NCBI RefSeq assembly: GCF_029892425.1
Contig: NZ_JARXWB010000014.1
Coordinates: forward strand, 161,030-225,029
DNA: 64,000 bases
Source of the DNA: Bradyrhizobium sp. BR13661
GTDB taxonomy: Bacteria > Pseudomonadota > Alphaproteobacteria > Rhizobiales > Xanthobacteraceae
Reading direction: 5' to 3'
Within the stretch, counting starts at the first letter, position 1; each line of letters starts with the position of its first letter. Below the pieces are notes generated by a model. The model made no database searches. It saw only the letters and a program-made list of their open reading frames with translations, and was not told the origin of the DNA. This document shows, one piece after another, positions 47,375-58,205 of this stretch. Both the position numbers and the translations under genes were made by a program.

Positions 47375-48289
47375 GTGCCAGTAAATTTCCAAAATCTACG
47401 ATGGGCGATTGTGGCGTCACAACACCCCAGCCTCCGCCAAGCGGCTGAGACGCTCAGAATCAAACAGTCAACGCTCAGTCGTCGCCTGCAAAGCCTCGAA
47501 CACGCATTGGGCAGCAGGCTATTCGATCGGACAAACGGCGGCACGCGGCCGACCATCGAGGGACGGGAATTCCTCGATGCGGCCCGACGCTTCGTGGGTG
47601 AGACGGAAGCAATCACGATCCGTGTCGGGAAGCGCTCGCGCGGTGAAAGCGGTCGATTGACCATTGGAATCCATGCCTCATTCTCAGCCGGCAACCTCCG
47701 AGCGACCCTCGTCGACCATAGGTATCGATTTCCCGATGTCGATAGGAAACTGGTCGACGGATCGAGAGACCATCTGATGTCGGACCTCACCAGTTCGGCG
47801 ATTGACGTCGCCTTCGTGGCCGAACCAATTCCAGAGTGGGGCGACAAGTCATTATTGCTTTGGAGCGAACGCGTCGTCGTTGCTCTTCCCCAGAGCCACC
47901 CGTTGACAGCACGTGATGTGATCCGGTGGGGTGAACTGAAGGAAGAAACATTTCTGTTGTCACAGCACGGGCCGGCACCGGAACTGCTTAAGCTCCTCGT
48001 CAGCAAGATGGGAGGTTCCGATCCGTGTCGACTGATTCACCATGATGTAGTGCTGGACCGACTTCTCACCTTGGTCGGTGCGGATTGGGGCATCCTGCTG
48101 GCATTGGAAGGGGCGACCGGTGCGACCTATCAGGGCGTCACTTTTCGTGAGGTGCATGATGAGGAGGGGCCGATGCGGCTGAGCTTCCGGGCGTACTGGC
48201 GGCAGGCCAACGACAATCCATCATTGCGACCGTTTCTTGACCTGCTTCGCGAGCGCTATCCTGATCTTTCCACCACCCCCGAGTCCTGA
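47375..48289 (+). CDS. LysR-family regulator beside the trb operon
   Basis: A 304-residue LysR regulator. The N-terminal winged HTH (QAAETLRIKQSTLSRRLQSL) is followed by an effector domain with RLTIGIHASFSAGNL and VALPQSHPLTARD. Its 3' end overlaps the convergent DUF2274 gene by 34 bp. LysR genes at this place are common in rhizobial elements with this trb order, so control of conjugation is likely, although not shown by the sequence. Confidence 0.92.
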   Translation: MPVNFQNLRWAIVASQHPSLRQAAETLRIKQSTLSRRLQSLEHALGSRLFDRTNGGTRPTIEGREFLDAARRFVGETEAITIRVGKRSRGESGRLTIGIHASFSAGNLRATLVDHRYRFPDVDRKLVDGSRDHLMSDLTSSAIDVAFVAEPIPEWGDKSLLLWSERVVVALPQSHPLTARDVIRWGELKEETFLLSQHGPAPELLKLLVSKMGGSDPCRLIHHDVVLDRLLTLVGADWGILLALEGATGATYQGVTFREVHDEEGPMRLSFRAYWRQANDNPSLRPFLDLLRERYPDLSTTPES

Positions 48290-48510
48290 GCAACATTTCG
48301 TCGTGCCTTCGTAAAGGCTCGATCGGTTGCCATGAAGCGCTCGATCATCGGAGCGATCAGTTTGCCAGGCTCGGTCGACGACGTCGTGCCTCCACTACGC
48401 GCCAGAATCTCAGCATAGCTTTTGAGATCCCTGAAGACCGCCGCCGGGAGCTCGACGGTCAGCTTAACTGGTTTGTCGTCTTCGAGCGGGCCGAGCTTGA
48501 GCTTCGTCAC
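48256..48510 (-). CDS. DUF2274 protein of the trb operon
   Basis: An 84-residue protein beginning MTKLKLGPLEDDKPVKLTV, with the family's LPAAVFRDLKSYAEILAR and LIAPMIERFMATDRAF. It resembles a ribbon-helix-helix repressor in shape. It is always found at the end of this type of trb operon; it overlaps trbI by 4 bp. Function not established. Confidence 0.88.
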   Translation of the reverse strand: MTKLKLGPLEDDKPVKLTVELPAAVFRDLKSYAEILARSGGTTSSTEPGKLIAPMIERFMATDRAFTKARRNVAQDSGVVERSG

Positions 48511-49705
48511 TGTGTTCCTCCCTTGCGGTACGGCGCCAGCACCAAATCGCGCGTGACGATCACGCGGACCGGGAAACCTGGACGGATGGTCAGCGTTGGC
48601 TGAATGTTGAGTTGGCGCTGCACGATCTGCTGGCCGGTCTGGCTGATGCTATTGGAGGCGCCGCTGCGGATCGCTTGAACGAGGTTGTTCTCGTTTTGGC
48701 TGGTGCCCGCCTCGGCTCCGACGCTGAGCATGGTCGAGAGGACGGCGGCCTTGAACAGCATGCCCCAATGGTTGTCGACCTCCTCCTCGAGCCCGGCATA
48801 ACCGCCGGTGTCGGCGCCGGGTTGGCGCTCCAGCACGATGGAGGTACCGTCCGGCATGATGATGCGGGTCCAGACCAGGAGGATCCGGCTCTGGCCGAAC
48901 GCAACGGAGCTGTCATACTGACCGATCAGCTTGGCGCCCTGGGGCACCAAAAGATATTTGCCGGATGGACTATCATACACTGCCTCGGTCACCTGGGCGG
49001 TGATTTGGCCTGGCAGATCAGACCTGATGCCCGTGATGAGCGCCGCCGGAATCACGGTGCCGGCCTGCACGACATAAGGAGAGACTTTGGCCTCGAGCCG
49101 GTCGGGACTGACCGTGCGCTTGTCCGTCGAAGCGTTGAGAAAGGCCGTCTTGCGATCCTGCATGTTCTGAGCTGATCCCGCATCGACGGGTGGTGTCGTG
49201 GCCGTGGCTGTCGCAGTTGTGGCCGAGGTATTTGGGATGACTTGGCCGGCGTTCTGGGGTTGCTGAACAGTCTGGGCGAAAAGGCGGCTGACGCGGGCCG
49301 CCTCGATCTCCTGGGATCTGTGCTGCGCCTCCGGATCGGGCGCCGTTCCTGGGACAACGGTGTTGGGCGCCGCGCCAGCGTTGAGGATCGGCTTGCCGAG
49401 ATCGCCGGGCAGCGGCGGCCCGAGCGGCGGCGCCTGACGCGGCAGGCCGGTATAATCCTTCGGCAAGGCGGCAAGGCCCTCGGCCGAAGGGCGGTTCTGG
49501 GTGCTGAGGAGCTCCTGGCCGGCTTGCTGCTTGTTGCGGGTCTGGAGCGCGTAGCCGAGCGCGCCTGCGACCGCCAGCGCAGACACCGCACCGAGGCCGA
49601 TCAGCATCTTACGCGAGAGACGCGTGACAGGTGGCCGCTCGCCGCGGAGCCGAAGATCCGGCGGCGCAACGGGTGGGATGTCGCTTTGACGTTCGTCTTC
49701 GTTGC

Positions 49706-49715
<10 letters not shown>
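48507..49715 (-). CDS. trbI: TrbI (VirB10-type) conjugal transfer protein
   Basis: A 402-residue protein. One N-terminal inner-membrane helix (MLIGLGAVSALAVAGALGY, about residues 34-52) is followed by a Pro-rich periplasmic linker and the VirB10 C-terminal domain (VQAGTVIPAALITGIRSDLPG, YLLVPQGAKLIGQYDS, NHWGMLFKAAVLSTML). It spans the envelope and links the inner complex to the outer-membrane core. Overlaps trbG by 10 bp. Confidence 0.95.
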
Positions 49716-50781
<1,066 letters not shown>

Positions 50782-50785
<4 letters not shown>

Positions 50786-51471
50786 TGTCCCAACTCCTTC
50801 GACCAATTGATAGCGTTGACGTAGACGCCGAGTGGATTCTTGCGAAGCCGATCGGCGTCGGTGGGCGGCTGAACCGCGATGGTGAGAATGGCGGTCCAAC
50901 GTGTGGTGCCGGCCAGCGCCCCGTCCTGATAGCGGTGCTCGACCCAGGCCACGCGAAAACTGTCGGGCGAAGCGCGGATCACGCTGGAGACATCGATCGC
51001 GACCTGCTGCTTGCCGAGACTGGCGAAGGGGTCATTGGCGCGGGCATAATCATTCAGTGCCATCGCGCCCGCCGTGGTCGTGAAATCATACGCCTTGAGC
51101 CAGTTCTCCCGCACAATGATCGGATCGGCCGGAAGCGAGCGCACCATCGCGATGAAGTGGGCGAGGTACCAGGCAATTTGCGGATCGCTCGGCCGGTAGT
51201 CAGTCACAGCGGGCGCCACGGCTTGTGCTTCGCCGAGCTTGTCGACCTGCACAACCCAGGGAACGACGGTGCCGTGCGTGGACTGCCAGACGAGCCCGCC
51301 GGCAAGGCCGCAAGAAAGGATCAGCGAACCGAAAGCCATCAGCCGCCAGTTCTTTGCCTGCACGCGCGCCGAGCCGATGCGGTCGTCCCACGCTTGCGCG
51401 GCGCGCTGATACGGGGTTTCCGGTTCGGGCGTGCGGTCGTAGTGGACCGACGATCGCCTGAAGACTGACAT
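50782..51471 (-). CDS. trbF: TrbF (VirB8-type) conjugal transfer protein
   Basis: A 229-residue protein with one N-terminal helix (LMAFGSLILSCGLAGGLVW), then the VirB8 periplasmic domain (WVVQVDKLGEAQAVAP, NDYARANDPF, RTASS-like WVEHRYQDGALAGTTRWTA). The N-terminus PETPYQRAAQAWDDRIGSAR is typical of TrbF. Three bases after trbL stop. Confidence 0.95.
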
Positions 51472-51474
51472 TGA

Positions 51475-52836
51475 TTATTCTCCTCCCTTGAGGTCGACGG
51501 AGTGGCCGCCGCCATGGCTGTCGCCGGATTTGAGGGCTTGCGCGGCCGTCTGCGCGCCGTGAACAATCGTCTGATTGCGCTTGACGCGCTGGGCCCAGGC
51601 GGGCGGACCGCTCTCGCTCGCCGCTTGAGGCGCGACTCCATCGTTTGCGGCCGCGCCACGCTCAATGGTCCCCATGGTCGAAGAACCACCCGTGTTTGCG
51701 ACACCGGCGCGGGCGCCAGAGGTGAAACTCTCCGTCATTGCCCCCGCTGCTTGCGCAGCGGCGCGTTTTGCGGGAGCCGTCGCCGCGCTGGCCGCAGCAC
51801 GCCCTGCGCCGCCGAGACCGGAAGCGACACCGCCAGCGCCAGATTGACCGGCTGATGCGAGGCTGTAGGCGGATGACATACCGCCCGCCATCGACGCACC
51901 ACCGCGTGCGGCGGCCGCAGCACCGGAGGTCGCTGCCATCGCTCCCCTCCCAGCCAGACCAAGCCCCGCGCCCGCCGCCATCGCCGTGCCGGCAACGGCA
52001 AGGCCGGTGCCGACGGCAGCACCCGCGCCAAGCTGCGGTGCCCCGGACACAAGACCGGTTGCGATACCGGGACCGAAGATGCCAAGACCCAGCATGGCTA
52101 GCGAGGCGAGCACGACAGAAAGCGCCTGCTCGATGGTCGGCTGGCCGCCGGCATAGGCTGACGTGAACTGGGAGAACAGCCCCGTGCCGATGCCGACAAT
52201 GACGGCGAGCACCATCACCTTGACCCCGGAGGCGACCACGTTGCCGAGCACCTTCTCGGCCAAGAAGGCAGTCTTGTTGAACAGCGCGAACGGAATGAGG
52301 ATGAAGCCGGCGAGCGTCGTCAGCTTGAACTCGATCAGGGTGACGAACAGCTGTACCGCCAGAATGAAGAAGGCGATCAGCACAACCAACCAGGACACCA
52401 TCAACACGGCGATCTGCACGAAATTGGCGAAGAAGCTGGTGAAGCCCATCATCTGGCTTGCGGCGTCGAGCAGCGGCTGTCCGGCATCTAAGCCGACCTG
52501 CGCAAGCCGGCCCGGCCGCAGAAAGTCTGCGATCGATATCGACGAGCCGCCGGCCTTCAGGCCTAGGCCGGCGAAGCTGTTGAAGATGACGCCGGAGAGA
52601 TTGTTGAAGTTGGTGATAATGAAGGCGAAGAAACCGATATAGAGCGTCTTCTTCACCAGACGCTGAAGAATGTCTTCGTCCGCGCCCCAGGCCCAGAACA
52701 CGCCGGCCAGGGTGATGTCGATGACGATCAGCGTCGAGGCGAGATAGGTGACCTCGCCTTTGATCAGGCCGAAGCCAGAGTCGATATAGGTGGTGTAGGT
52801 ATTGAGGAAGGTGTCGATGACGCCGACGTTATTCAT
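51475..52836 (-). CDS. trbL: TrbL (VirB6-type) inner-membrane transfer protein
   Basis: A 453-residue polytopic protein. It begins MNNVGVIDTFLNTYTTYIDS, followed by six or so helices (residues about 30-270) and an Ala/Gly-rich low-complexity C-terminus (GAAAAARGGASMAGG). This is the usual TrbL layout. It forms the inner-membrane channel. It overlaps trbK by 4 bp (ATGA). Confidence 0.94.
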   Translation of the reverse strand: MNNVGVIDTFLNTYTTYIDSGFGLIKGEVTYLASTLIVIDITLAGVFWAWGADEDILQRLVKKTLYIGFFAFIITNFNNLSGVIFNSFAGLGLKAGGSSISIADFLRPGRLAQVGLDAGQPLLDAASQMMGFTSFFANFVQIAVLMVSWLVVLIAFFILAVQLFVTLIEFKLTTLAGFILIPFALFNKTAFLAEKVLGNVVASGVKVMVLAVIVGIGTGLFSQFTSAYAGGQPTIEQALSVVLASLAMLGLGIFGPGIATGLVSGAPQLGAGAAVGTGLAVAGTAMAAGAGLGLAGRGAMAATSGAAAAARGGASMAGGMSSAYSLASAGQSGAGGVASGLGGAGRAAASAATAPAKRAAAQAAGAMTESFTSGARAGVANTGGSSTMGTIERGAAANDGVAPQAASESGPPAWAQRVKRNQTIVHGAQTAAQALKSGDSHGGGHSVDLKGGE

Positions 52837-53153
52837 CGCTCACCTCTTTCCTTGGCATTCGCCGTCCGCGGAGCGGCCGGCGCGGCCTGTGGCAGCAGCG
52901 GCCGCGCCGGCCTGCCGAAGAAGCGCGCGCGGTTCTCCTCCCAGACCGCTCGGCAGTGCGGATCTTCGGCATCCTCCGGCCCAAGCGCGCGGCAGCGGCG
53001 CAGCTCGGCCGAGAGATCGTTGGGTGCGGGGACCACGGGTGTCTCGGACATCGGCTGCGGCGCCGGACGCCGGTGGATGAAGGACAGCGTCGCCATGAAG
53101 ACGGCCATCAGGGCGACCATCGCGACTGCGCGCCAGAAATCCGAGCGATCCAT
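52833..53153 (-). CDS. trbK: TrbK-alt entry-exclusion protein
   Basis: 106 residues from the ATG at 53153; the longer frame to 53504 overlaps trbJ out of frame. One helix (AVAMVALMAVFMATLSFI) is followed by the conserved RRCRALGPEDAEDPHCRAVW and ENRARFFG. This matches the alternative TrbK group, thought to give entry exclusion against identical elements. Confidence 0.88.
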   Translation of the reverse strand: MDRSDFWRAVAMVALMAVFMATLSFIHRRPAPQPMSETPVVPAPNDLSAELRRCRALGPEDAEDPHCRAVWEENRARFFGRPARPLLPQAAPAAPRTANAKERGER

Positions 53154-53164
53154 CTTCCGCGCCT

Positions 53165-53923
53165 TCAGTTGCCGCTGAACATCGTGACGTTGCCCGGCTG
53201 GTAGCCTCCGCGCGTCGAGAAGATCTTGTATTGCTGGGCGCCTTGCGACTCCGTCGCCGTCACACGCGCCTGCTCCAGTGCGTCCGCCCGCCCCTTCGCG
53301 GCGAGAACCGCGACCAGGTCTGAGAGCTGCTGGGATTGCAGGGAAAGGAGCTGGTTGCCGGCTTGAGCTGCCTGTAGCGCGCCACTGGCGGACTGGCTGG
53401 CCGTAACCAGCGACGTCATTGCGCTGGAGTTGGTCGGGATATTGCCGACGACGCCGGCCTGCACTTTCAGCGAGTCCTCGAAGGCGCCTACCGAGTTCTG
53501 CCAACGGGTTTGGGCGGCGGCGAGCAGCGTCGCGTTGGATCCCGTGGTCGGCGCCGCGCCGTAGCTGCCGGAATATGTAGTTTGAATCTGCTGGACGTTG
53601 AAAGAAATATTCTGCGCCTGGCTCAGCAGCGATTGCGTCCGCGCGATCGTCGACTGGAGCTGCGCCAGCGTCGACATCGGCAGGCTGGCGAGGTTCTTCG
53701 CTTGATTGACCAGGCTCTGGGACTGGTTGGTCAGCATCTGGATCTGATTATTGATCTGCTGCAGCTCGCGCGCCGCCGTCAGAACGTTCTGGCTGAAGTT
53801 CGTGGGATCGTAGACGATCCACTGCGCGTCAGCCGGCGTCATCACAAGCGGCGAGAGCGACAGGGCGAGCGAGAGCTTGGTCGCGGCCATCAGGCTCGCG
53901 CGTGGCGTCTTGCGGGTGGTCAT
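53165..53923 (-). CDS. trbJ: TrbJ (VirB5-type) conjugal transfer protein
   Basis: A 252-residue exported protein with a signal peptide (LALSLSPLVMTPADAQW), then VYDPTNFSQNVLTAARELQQ and a long Gln-rich helical region (NQIQMLTNQSQSLVNQAKNL). This is the standard TrbJ pattern, a minor pilus-tip component. It is followed by trbK after 11 bp. Confidence 0.93.
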   Translation of the reverse strand: MTTRKTPRASLMAATKLSLALSLSPLVMTPADAQWIVYDPTNFSQNVLTAARELQQINNQIQMLTNQSQSLVNQAKNLASLPMSTLAQLQSTIARTQSLLSQAQNISFNVQQIQTTYSGSYGAAPTTGSNATLLAAAQTRWQNSVGAFEDSLKVQAGVVGNIPTNSSAMTSLVTASQSASGALQAAQAGNQLLSLQSQQLSDLVAVLAAKGRADALEQARVTATESQGAQQYKIFSTRGGYQPGNVTMFSGN

Positions 53924-53925
53924 GA

Positions 53926-56358
53926 TTACACCTCCAGGTTTTTTAGGTCGGGGATGAGGTCAGCGGCCCACAGGAGCTCGTGATCCGCGAGCCAGGCCGC
54001 CGTAAAATTCTCGCGGCCGTGCTCGGCGAGTAGCCGTTCGATGGCAGCATGGTCAGCCTTGGAGGAGGCAGCGCAAAGGGCAAGAGCAATCGGCCCGAAA
54101 CCCAGCTCAAACAGCCGATTACCGCGTCGCGATTGGCAGTAGTAATCCCGCTTGGGCGTCGCCCGCGCGATGATCTCGATCTGGCGATCATTGAGGCCGA
54201 AGCGCCGATAGATCGACGTGAGCTGCGGCTCGATGGCGCGCTCGTTCGGCAGGAAGATCCGCGTCGGGCAGCTCTCGACGATCGCGGGCGCAATGTTGCT
54301 GCCGTCAATGTCTGACAGCGATTGGGTGGCGAAGACGACAGACGCATTCTTCTTCCGGAGCGTCTTCAGCCATTCGCGCAGCTGCTGGGCGAAGGCGGGA
54401 TCGTCAAGGACGAGCCATCCCTCGTCGATGATGAGGAGCGTCGGGCGGCCATCCAGCCGTCCCTCGATGCGATGGAAGAGATAGGTGAGGACGGCGGGCG
54501 CAGCACCGGCGCCGATCAAGCCCTCGGTCTCGAACGCCTGGACTGACGCCAAGCCGAGCTGCTCAACCTCGGCATCAAGCAGCCGGCCGGACGGACCGCC
54601 GACGCAATAAGGCTGCAGCGCCTGCTTGAGCGCGGTCGACTGCAACAGGACGGTCAGTCCGGTGATCGTCCGCTCCTCGACGGGTGAGGATGCCAGTGAG
54701 GTCAACGCCGACCAGACATGCTCCTTCGCGGTCGGATCGATGGTGACGCCTTCCTTGGCAAGGATCGCGGTCACCCATTCAGCAGCCCACGCGCGCTCCG
54801 CCGCATCGCCAATGCGCGCGAGCGGCTGAAGCGAGACGGAATCCTCGGCACTATCAGACAGGCTGCCGCCGAGGTCGAGCCAGTCGCCGCCCATGGCCAG
54901 CGCCGCGGTGCGGAACGAGCCGCCGAAATCAAAGGCGAAGATCTGGCTGTTGCGGTAGCGACGGAACTGGATCGCCATCAGCGCCAACAACACGGACTTG
55001 CCGGCGCCGGTGGGGCCAACGATCAGGGTGTGACCGACGTCGCCGACATGCAGGGAGAAGCGGAACGGAGTCGAGCCTTCGGTCTTGCCAAACAACAGCG
55101 GCGGCGCCTTGAAATGCTCGTCACGCACCGGCCCCGCCCAGACGGCCGAAAGCGGAATCATATGGGCCAGGTTCAATGTCGAGAGCGGCGGCTGGCGGAC
55201 GTTGGCGTAGGCATGTCCCGGCAATGAGCCGAGCCAGGCCTCTAACGCATTCACCCCTTCCACCATGCAGGTGAAGTCGCGCCCCTGGATCACCTTCTCG
55301 ACGAGCCGAAGTTTTTTGGTGGCGCGGCCGGGGTCCTCATCCCAGACAGTGACGGTCGCGGTGACGTAGGCCTGGCCGACGTCGTCGGTGCCGAGTTCCT
55401 GCAAGGCGAGATCGGCGTCAGCGGCCTTGTTGGCAGCGTCGCTATCGACCAGTGTCGAGGCCTCGTTCGTCATCACCTCCTTGACGATGGCGGCAATCGA
55501 CTTCCGCTTGGCGAACCATTGGCGGCGGATTCTGGTCAAGAGCTTGACCGCCTCGGTCTTGTCGAGGAGGATCGCACGCGTCGACCAGCGGTACGGAAAA
55601 GCAAGCCGGTTCAGCTCATCGAGAATTCCGGGATGTGTCGCGGTCGGAAAACCGACCACCGTGAGCGTGCGAAGATGATGGCTGCCAAGACGCGGCTCGA
55701 GGCCGCCGGCGAGTGGCTCGTCCGCGAGCAGCGCGTCGAGGTGCATCGGCGTCTCCGGGACGCGCACGCGTTGCTGCCGGGTCGAGATGGTCGAATGCAG
55801 ATAAGTCAGCGTGTCGCCATCATCCAGCCACGCCACCTCGGGCATGAAGCCTTCGACCAATTGCAGGACACGGCTGGTCCGATCCGCAAATCCACGCAGC
55901 AGCTCGTAAGGGTCGACGCCGCTCTGCGACCTGCCCTCATAGAGCCAGCCCTCGATGCGCGATGCATCCTCGGCCGGCGGGAGCCAGACAAAGGTCAGAA
56001 AATACCGGCTCTCGAAATGCGCGCCGGCCTCCTCGAACGCATCCCGCCGCTCGAGATCAACCAGCGCGGATGCCGCATCGGGAAAGGCGCCATACGGATA
56101 GGTCTGCGCGGCGATGCGCTGGGCCTCGACGAAGATCGCCCAGCCTGAGCCGAGACGGCGGAGCGCATTGTTGAGGCGGGCCGTCACACCGACCAGCTCT
56201 GCAGACGTCGCGCTGTCGAGATCCGGGCCACGGAAGCGCGCCGTTCGCTGGAACGATCCATCCTTGTTGAGGACCACGCCGCGGTCGACCAGAGCGGCCC
56301 AGGGCAGAAAGTCGGAAAGGCTAGCAGGCCGGTTGCGATACTCAGTGAGGTTCAGCAT
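53926..56358 (-). CDS. trbE: TrbE (VirB4-type) transfer ATPase
   Basis: 810 residues from the ATG at 56358, where MLNLTEYRNRPASLSDFLPW begins the family; a longer frame extends through trbD out of frame. The CagE/VirB4 domain carries Walker A IVGPTGAGKSVLLAL near residue 447 and Walker B TLLIIDEGWLVLDDP near 643, followed by FATQSLSDI. It energises pilus biogenesis and transfer. It begins 7 bp after trbD stop. Confidence 0.96.
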   Translation of the reverse strand: MLNLTEYRNRPASLSDFLPWAALVDRGVVLNKDGSFQRTARFRGPDLDSATSAELVGVTARLNNALRRLGSGWAIFVEAQRIAAQTYPYGAFPDAASALVDLERRDAFEEAGAHFESRYFLTFVWLPPAEDASRIEGWLYEGRSQSGVDPYELLRGFADRTSRVLQLVEGFMPEVAWLDDGDTLTYLHSTISTRQQRVRVPETPMHLDALLADEPLAGGLEPRLGSHHLRTLTVVGFPTATHPGILDELNRLAFPYRWSTRAILLDKTEAVKLLTRIRRQWFAKRKSIAAIVKEVMTNEASTLVDSDAANKAADADLALQELGTDDVGQAYVTATVTVWDEDPGRATKKLRLVEKVIQGRDFTCMVEGVNALEAWLGSLPGHAYANVRQPPLSTLNLAHMIPLSAVWAGPVRDEHFKAPPLLFGKTEGSTPFRFSLHVGDVGHTLIVGPTGAGKSVLLALMAIQFRRYRNSQIFAFDFGGSFRTAALAMGGDWLDLGGSLSDSAEDSVSLQPLARIGDAAERAWAAEWVTAILAKEGVTIDPTAKEHVWSALTSLASSPVEERTITGLTVLLQSTALKQALQPYCVGGPSGRLLDAEVEQLGLASVQAFETEGLIGAGAAPAVLTYLFHRIEGRLDGRPTLLIIDEGWLVLDDPAFAQQLREWLKTLRKKNASVVFATQSLSDIDGSNIAPAIVESCPTRIFLPNERAIEPQLTSIYRRFGLNDRQIEIIARATPKRDYYCQSRRGNRLFELGFGPIALALCAASSKADHAAIERLLAEHGRENFTAAWLADHELLWAADLIPDLKNLEV

Positions 56359-56365
56359 GGCAGAC

Positions 56366-56641
56366 TCATGTGGCGAGGTATGGCGGATAGCGGAGGTGGC
56401 GCCTGACGACGTCCACGAACTGCGGGTCGCGCTTGGCCGCCCAGACCGCCGCGGCGTGGCCCACGGCCCAGAGCAGCGCGCCGGGAATCCAGAGGCGCAG
56501 GCCGAGCGCAATGGCGGCCGCAAGCGTGCCGTTGGCGATCGCGACGCTGCGCGGCGCGCCGCCCATCAGGATTGGGTCCGTCAGCGCCCGATGGACCGGC
56601 GCGAAGAAGCCCGGCACCTCTGGATCGACGATTCCCACCAT
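56366..56641 (-). CDS. trbD: TrbD (VirB3-type) transfer protein
   Basis: 91 residues from the ATG at 56641, which overlaps the trbC stop by one base. The start VPGFFAPVHRALTDPILMGG is the VirB3/TrbD signature, followed by two short helices (SVAIANGTLAAAIALGLRL and WIPGALLWAVGHAAAVW). The long frame extending to 57076 upstream is out of frame with trbC. Confidence 0.93.
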   Translation of the reverse strand: MVGIVDPEVPGFFAPVHRALTDPILMGGAPRSVAIANGTLAAAIALGLRLWIPGALLWAVGHAAAVWAAKRDPQFVDVVRRHLRYPPYLAT

Positions 56642-56982
56642 CAGATCAGTGCCCCACCCGAGAAGGAGAAGAAGGTCAGGAAGAAGCTCGACGCAGCGAA
56701 GGCGATCGACAGGCCGAAGACGATCTGGATCAGTCGGCGGAAGCCGCCGGCGGTGTCGCCGAACGCAAGCGTCAGGCCTGTCACAGTGATGATGATGACC
56801 GAGATGATCTTCGCGACTGGACCCTGCACCGACTCCAAGATCTGATTGAGCGGCGTCTCCCAGGGCATCGAGGAGCCGGAAGCGTAGGCCGCTGGCGCGA
56901 AAGCGACGGAGATAAAGGCGATCGCTGCGAGTTCGGCGAAGCGGCAGCGAACGCGACGGATCGCGGGAGGAAACTGGATCAT
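56641..56982 (-). CDS. trbC: TrbC (VirB2-type) pilin
   Basis: A 113-residue pilin precursor with a long signal (FAELAAIAFISVAFAPAAYASG) and two hydrophobic helices (PVAKIISVIIITVTGLTLAFG and IVFGLSIAFAASSFFLTFF), as in conjugative pilins. It overlaps the trbB stop by 4 bp. Confidence 0.93.
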   Translation of the reverse strand: MIQFPPAIRRVRCRFAELAAIAFISVAFAPAAYASGSSMPWETPLNQILESVQGPVAKIISVIIITVTGLTLAFGDTAGGFRRLIQIVFGLSIAFAASSFFLTFFSFSGGALI

Positions 56983-57977
56983 GAAGGGTCTCCGGGGAGC
57001 GAGGGGTCGCCGCCCGCCCCGGCGGATTGGACACGGTAATCGCCGGTGGCGGGATCGAGCCCGGCGACGAGGGCAAGTTCAGCGAGGCGGCGTTCGCTGC
57101 CGCGGCCGCGCAGCACCGCGACGAGATCGATCGTCTCGGCGATCAGTGCCTTCGGAACGGTGAGGACGGCTTCCTGGATGAGCTGTTCGAGGCGGCGAAG
57201 CGCGCCCAGCGCCGTGCCTGCGTGAATCGTTCCGATCCCACCGGGATGACCAGTGCCCCAGGCTTTGAGGAGCTCCAAAGCTTCGCTGCCCCGCACCTCC
57301 CCGATCGGAATGCGGTCGGGGCGCAAACGCAGCGAAGACCGGACCAGATCGGACAGCGACGCGACGCCGTCCTTGGTGCGCAGCGCGACCAGATTGGGCG
57401 CCCTGCACTGTAGCTCACGCGTGTCCTCGATCAGCACCACGCGATCGGTGGTGCCGGCGATCTCGGCGAGCAGTGCGTTGGTGAGGGTGGTCTTGCCGGT
57501 CGAGGTGCCGCCAGCGACCAGGATGTTCTTGCGCGAAGCGACCGCAGCACGCAGCGCCGCCGCCTGACCGGCGGTCATGGTGCCGGCGGCGACGTAGTCA
57601 TCCAGCGTGAACACCGCTACCGCAGGCTTGCGGATCGCAAAGGCCGGCGCCGAAACGACAGGCGGAAGAAGTCCCTCGAACCTCTCTCCGGTCTCGGGAA
57701 GCTCGGCCGAAACGCGGGGTTTGTTGGCATGGACCTCAGCGCCGACATGGTGCGCGACCAGGCGCACGATCCGTTCACCGTCGGCCGCGGGCATCGTCTG
57801 TCCGCTGTCCTCCAGTCCGCCTGATAGCCGATCGATCCAGAGCCGACCGTCGGGATTGAGCATCACCTCGACGATCGAAGGGTCTTCGAGGAACGTCGCG
57901 ATCGCCGGGCCAAGCGCGGTGCGCAGCATGCGCGCGCCACGCGAGAAGGCTTCTGAATGGATTGAAGTGACCGCCAC
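56979..57977 (-). CDS. trbB: TrbB (VirB11-type) transfer ATPase
   Basis: A 332-residue hexameric ATPase. It has Walker A VAGGTSTGKTTLTNALL near residue 158, the Asp box RVVLIEDTRELQC, Walker B SSLRLRPDRIPIGEVRGSEA, and the His box GGIGTIHAGTA. It is the first gene of the trb operon on this strand, with a 228-bp gap upstream that should hold the promoter. Confidence 0.96.
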   Translation of the reverse strand: MAVTSIHSEAFSRGARMLRTALGPAIATFLEDPSIVEVMLNPDGRLWIDRLSGGLEDSGQTMPAADGERIVRLVAHHVGAEVHANKPRVSAELPETGERFEGLLPPVVSAPAFAIRKPAVAVFTLDDYVAAGTMTAGQAAALRAAVASRKNILVAGGTSTGKTTLTNALLAEIAGTTDRVVLIEDTRELQCRAPNLVALRTKDGVASLSDLVRSSLRLRPDRIPIGEVRGSEALELLKAWGTGHPGGIGTIHAGTALGALRRLEQLIQEAVLTVPKALIAETIDLVAVLRGRGSERRLAELALVAGLDPATGDYRVQSAGAGGDPSLPGDPS

Positions 57978-58205
57978 GACCGCCCCCGTCGAACGTCAAT
58001 CGCAAAATGCGATCGACGACGGGGATGAGTAGAGAAGGCAGGAAACGGGTCAGTTCAACAAGTATTCAGCCGTCGTAGGGAGCGGGCGTAGAGCAGAGAA
58101 AAAATACTTGCTGTACAGAGGGCGGAGTCATCGGGCGCTGCTCGCGCGGTATCTGAATTTCGCTGTGTCGCCTGAGTGCGTGGGGATTCTAGCTCTCGCG
58201 CCCCG